NCBI RefSeq assembly: GCF_900099765.1
Contig: NZ_FNDX01000010.1
Span: forward strand, 124,001 to 188,000
Origin: Paenibacillus typhae
GTDB lineage: Bacteria > Bacillota > Bacilli > Paenibacillales > Paenibacillaceae
DNA length: 64,000 bases
Reading direction: 5' to 3'
Shown here: positions 61,842 through 64,000 of the stretch, piece after piece
Numbering within the stretch: position 1 is the first letter of the stretch
Layout: each line of letters begins with the position of its first letter
The notes under the pieces: model-generated
The model's input: only the letters and a program-made list of their open reading frames with translations
Database searches by the model: none
What the model was told of the DNA's origin: nothing
Program-made: the position numbers and the translations under genes

Positions 61842-62390
61842 ATGCAGCTGGAAACGGAACGTTTAGTAATAAGAGAATTCGTGCCAGAAGATCTCCCGGA
61901 GGTACATGCGTATGCATCAGATCCTCTGGTAGCCAGATATATGATCTGGGGACCGAACACGGAAGCGGAGACAAGAGATTATATCAGCACGACGATAGAG
62001 CTTCAGAATCAGTCTCCGCGCCGCGGCTATGAATTTGCTGTGGTGCTGCGGGACACCGGTCAGCTGCTGGGCGGCTGCGGCCTTCATCTCACTGAGCACC
62101 GGCAGGGGGAAATCGGCTACTGCTTCAACCCGCTATTCTGGAAGCGGGGTTATACAAGTGAGGCTGCAGCAGCGCTGCTTGAGCTTGGCTTCAGTACACT
62201 CGGTCTCCACCGGATCTACGCCACCTGCCGGCCGGACAATACCGGTTCAGCCAAAGTGATGCAAAAAATCGGCATGCACTATGAAGGCCATCTGCGGGAG
62301 CACAAGTGGCATAAAGGCGCATGGCATGACTCCTATCTGTATTCCATACTGGAGCATGAATACAGAAAGATTACAAGCATACAATTTTGA
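61842..62390 (+). CDS. RimJ/RimL-like GNAT acetyltransferase
   Basis: 182 residues: LETERLVIREFVPEDLPEVH start, GEIGYCFNPLFWKRGYTSEA motif A with the acetyl-CoA loop, and NTGSAKVMQKIGMHYEGHLR motif B, ending in YSILEHEY. Acetylates an N-terminal amine or small molecule; target unknown. AAAAGGATG precedes the ATG. Confidence 0.88.
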   Translation: MQLETERLVIREFVPEDLPEVHAYASDPLVARYMIWGPNTEAETRDYISTTIELQNQSPRRGYEFAVVLRDTGQLLGGCGLHLTEHRQGEIGYCFNPLFWKRGYTSEAAAALLELGFSTLGLHRIYATCRPDNTGSAKVMQKIGMHYEGHLREHKWHKGAWHDSYLYSILEHEYRKITSIQF

Positions 62391-62459
62391 AATAAAGGGC
62401 AAGTGATAAGCTGATAGAAACGGTAAATAGGGTAATAACCGCTTGAGGAGGAATGCCTA

Positions 62460-63095
62460 ATGGAATGGATCTTAGAAAACGTAGAAGAAACCAGCCTACT
62501 GCACCCGGAAACGTTCTTCATCCCCTCCGAGCAGGAAAGAAACACACAGCAGGCCGGAAAAATGGTCCGGCTACATTTCGTATTGACGAATCCCGGAGCT
62601 GCCGGGCCGCGTGCTGAACGGATGTGGGTGGAAATTACCAGCCAGGATCAGGTGAGCCGCCAGTACACGGGAATCCTGACGAATGCTCCTGAGGTTCTGA
62701 AGACGCTGAAGCTTGGAGATACGGTGCAATTCGAACCCAAGCATATTGCCCGGACCCTTCTCCGCGAAGGAGATCCGCTATGGCTGGCCGTCGGCGAGAA
62801 GCTGGCACTTGTCTCCAAGAAATGCTTGGAGCCGGGCAGCGCGGTGCACTGGATGTACCGGCAGATGCCTGAGCGGGAACAGGACAGCGGCTGGCGGCTG
62901 TTCGCCGGAGATGAGGATGAAGCCTATCTGAACAATTCCGAGAATGTGAGGCTCATGCATGTCTATTCGATTATGGATCAGGACCCCAGCCTGCTGGAGC
63001 CGTTTAAGGGAGAGATCGGCAGCGCTTTTGAGCGGGAGAGCAGGGACGGGGAATGGAAAGAGGTTAGGGATTGGGTGCTGGAGGAAAATGAATAA
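62460..63095 (+). CDS. DUF2314/DUF2185 protein (immunity-like)
   Basis: 211 residues. The N-terminal half (KMVRLHFVLTNPGAAGPRAE, MWVEITSQ) follows DUF2314 and the C-terminal half (DSGWRLFAGDEDEAYLNNSE, GSAFERES) follows DUF2185, the Imm33-type immunity domain. Relatives are found among immunity genes of polymorphic toxins. TGAGGAGG lies before the ATG. Its stop overlaps the next ATG by one base. Confidence 0.78.
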   Translation: MEWILENVEETSLLHPETFFIPSEQERNTQQAGKMVRLHFVLTNPGAAGPRAERMWVEITSQDQVSRQYTGILTNAPEVLKTLKLGDTVQFEPKHIARTLLREGDPLWLAVGEKLALVSKKCLEPGSAVHWMYRQMPEREQDSGWRLFAGDEDEAYLNNSENVRLMHVYSIMDQDPSLLEPFKGEIGSAFERESRDGEWKEVRDWVLEENE

Positions 63096-63718
63096 TGCCT
63101 GAGTATTCGCATATCCAAACCTGTGTAAGGTGTGACGCCGGCAATTACACAAGTGTCCTTAAGGAATTTGCCGCCTTCCTTTCCCGGGTTGGCCTGGATA
63201 ACAGCTATTTCTGCAGCGGGCTTGAATGGGAGCTGGCGGATAACGGCTTTATGTATCAGGGAGGCAATGCAGATGCAGAGGAGGTCCCTGTTGAGGGGAT
63301 TTCCCTGCACGTAAGGCCTTATGTGGTTGGTCTTACTCCTGAAGTATTTCCTGAGCTGGCAGAGTCATGGCTTGAGATTAATTTGTTATTCTGGACTGAT
63401 GAGATTACAGCAGATTACATAACAGGTGAGCTGGTCGGCAAGGTTAAGCCGTATCTGTGGGAGTTGATCAAGCAGCTTTCCGGCGGCTATCAGCAGAGCG
63501 GAGTATATTTTACCAGTGAAGTTACCGACGGAAAACCGTGGGAAGCGATCATTACCGGCAACAATGCGGAGCTGTGGTCTTTTGATGCTGCGGTAATCCC
63601 TGTGGAACTCATTGAACGGTATGGCCGGCCTGATGACCGTTTTTTTTACCATACATATGATGATAACAAGCTGTTTCTGGCACGTAGAGAGGTTTGGAGA
63701 GAAGAGCCTTGGAAGTGA
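63095..63718 (+). CDS. Hypothetical protein, 207 residues
   Basis: Acidic soluble protein rich in Trp, Tyr and Glu (WLEINLLFWTDEITADYITG, KPYLWELIKQLSGGYQQSG), a composition common in immunity proteins. No family recognised. Overlaps the DUF2185 gene by one base, so they are co-translated. Confidence 0.65.
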   Translation: MPEYSHIQTCVRCDAGNYTSVLKEFAAFLSRVGLDNSYFCSGLEWELADNGFMYQGGNADAEEVPVEGISLHVRPYVVGLTPEVFPELAESWLEINLLFWTDEITADYITGELVGKVKPYLWELIKQLSGGYQQSGVYFTSEVTDGKPWEAIITGNNAELWSFDAAVIPVELIERYGRPDDRFFYHTYDDNKLFLARREVWREEPWK

Positions 63719-63756
63719 TGAAAGAAAAATATTAGTGCCGGGGGTGTTGAAAGTAA

Positions 63757-64000
63757 ATGAATGCATACGAGCTTATGATAAAAACAAATCACTTCTTCAT
63801 TAAAGGCGGAAGCCTATCTGACTCACAAAAATGTAATATAGTTGTTCATTTATTCTCGGCACTGACTCAGCCAGAACAGGCAATGAGGTTCTATAAGGCT
63901 GTCAAGTTTCCTAATAACATTGACGGCCATGGGCGTCAGATGTATCCGGTGTTCTTTATTCCACCCTATAATAATGGAGTAAAGCTTAAAACGATTTTTA
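63757..64000 (+). CDS. Unrecognised protein, 3' end outside the window
   Basis: ATG 63757 opens a frame with no stop up to base 64000 (81 codons: MNAYELMIKTNHFFIKGGSL, later RFYKAVKFPNNID and QMYPVFFIPPYN). GGGGGTG lies about 10 bases before it, and it is 38 bases after the preceding gene on the same strand. No family recognised; it may belong to the same immunity-like group. Confidence 0.6.
   Translation, partial: MNAYELMIKTNHFFIKGGSLSDSQKCNIVVHLFSALTQPEQAMRFYKAVKFPNNIDGHGRQMYPVFFIPPYNNGVKLKTIF

Overview
The window looks like a chromosomal segment of a Paenibacillus-type member of the Bacillota. This is inferred from strong AGGAGG-like ribosome binding sites, frequent GTG and TTG starts, a roughly even base composition, a ydaO-class c-di-AMP riboswitch, a bacitracin-type BceRS/BceAB module and many families typical of spore-forming bacilli. 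No rRNA, tRNA, CRISPR array, insertion sequence or prophage was seen. The segment reads as accessory chromosome: many short transcription units separated by good rho-independent terminators.

Layout. 1-2.6 kb: a partner-switching/chemoreceptor cluster (RsbW-like ATPase, chemoreceptor, STAS protein). 2.7-5.2 kb: small enzymes. 5.3-11.9 kb: a multi-pass membrane protein followed closely by a giant kinase/AAA/TPR/GAF/PAS/GGDEF protein. 12-16.9 kb: amino-acid permease, asparaginase, a truncated metallo-hydrolase, an acetyltransferase and a lipoprotein. 16.9-20.1 kb: a Fur-controlled iron unit with a sensor-regulator, a siderophore-binding lipoprotein and an esterase. 20.2-22.7 kb: PH-domain protein opposite an AAA+ ATPase/TPR membrane protein pair. 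22.8-26.3 kb: small and exported proteins and a CPBP protease. 26.3-26.97 kb: a 700-base gene-free stretch with a candidate structured RNA. 27-29.5 kb: serine hydrolase, a bactofilin-like lipoprotein and two decayed genes. 29.5-34.3 kb: a regulator and a heterodimeric ABC exporter. 34.5-40.5 kb: a BceRS-BceAB peptide-detoxification module split by an inverted adenosine-deaminase-family gene. 40.7-44 kb: two hydrolases, an SDR enzyme and a second copy of the bactofilin-like lipoprotein. 44.2-46.5 kb: a c-di-AMP riboswitch ahead of an NfeD/flotillin operon. 46.6-56 kb: many regulator/target pairs (AraC with LysE, TetR with a ketopantoate-reductase-like enzyme, MarR opposite a DrrAB-type ABC transporter). 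56-64 kb: haloalkane dehalogenase, small DUF proteins, PhzF, lipoprotein, ATPase, acetyltransferases, and at the right edge a DUF2314/DUF2185 protein with two unrecognised neighbours.

The common themes are envelope and stress sensing (c-di-AMP, c-di-GMP, BceRS, partner switching), iron supply and drug or peptide export. The strongest leads for new biology are the structured RNA candidate at 26.5-26.95 kb, the c-di-AMP riboswitch controlling a flotillin operon that seems to use a non-AUG/GUG/UUG start, the giant kinase-cyclase, and the duplicated lipoproteins, one of which has a CRP/FNR- or Rex-like operator. All family names come from reading motifs by eye; no database search was run.
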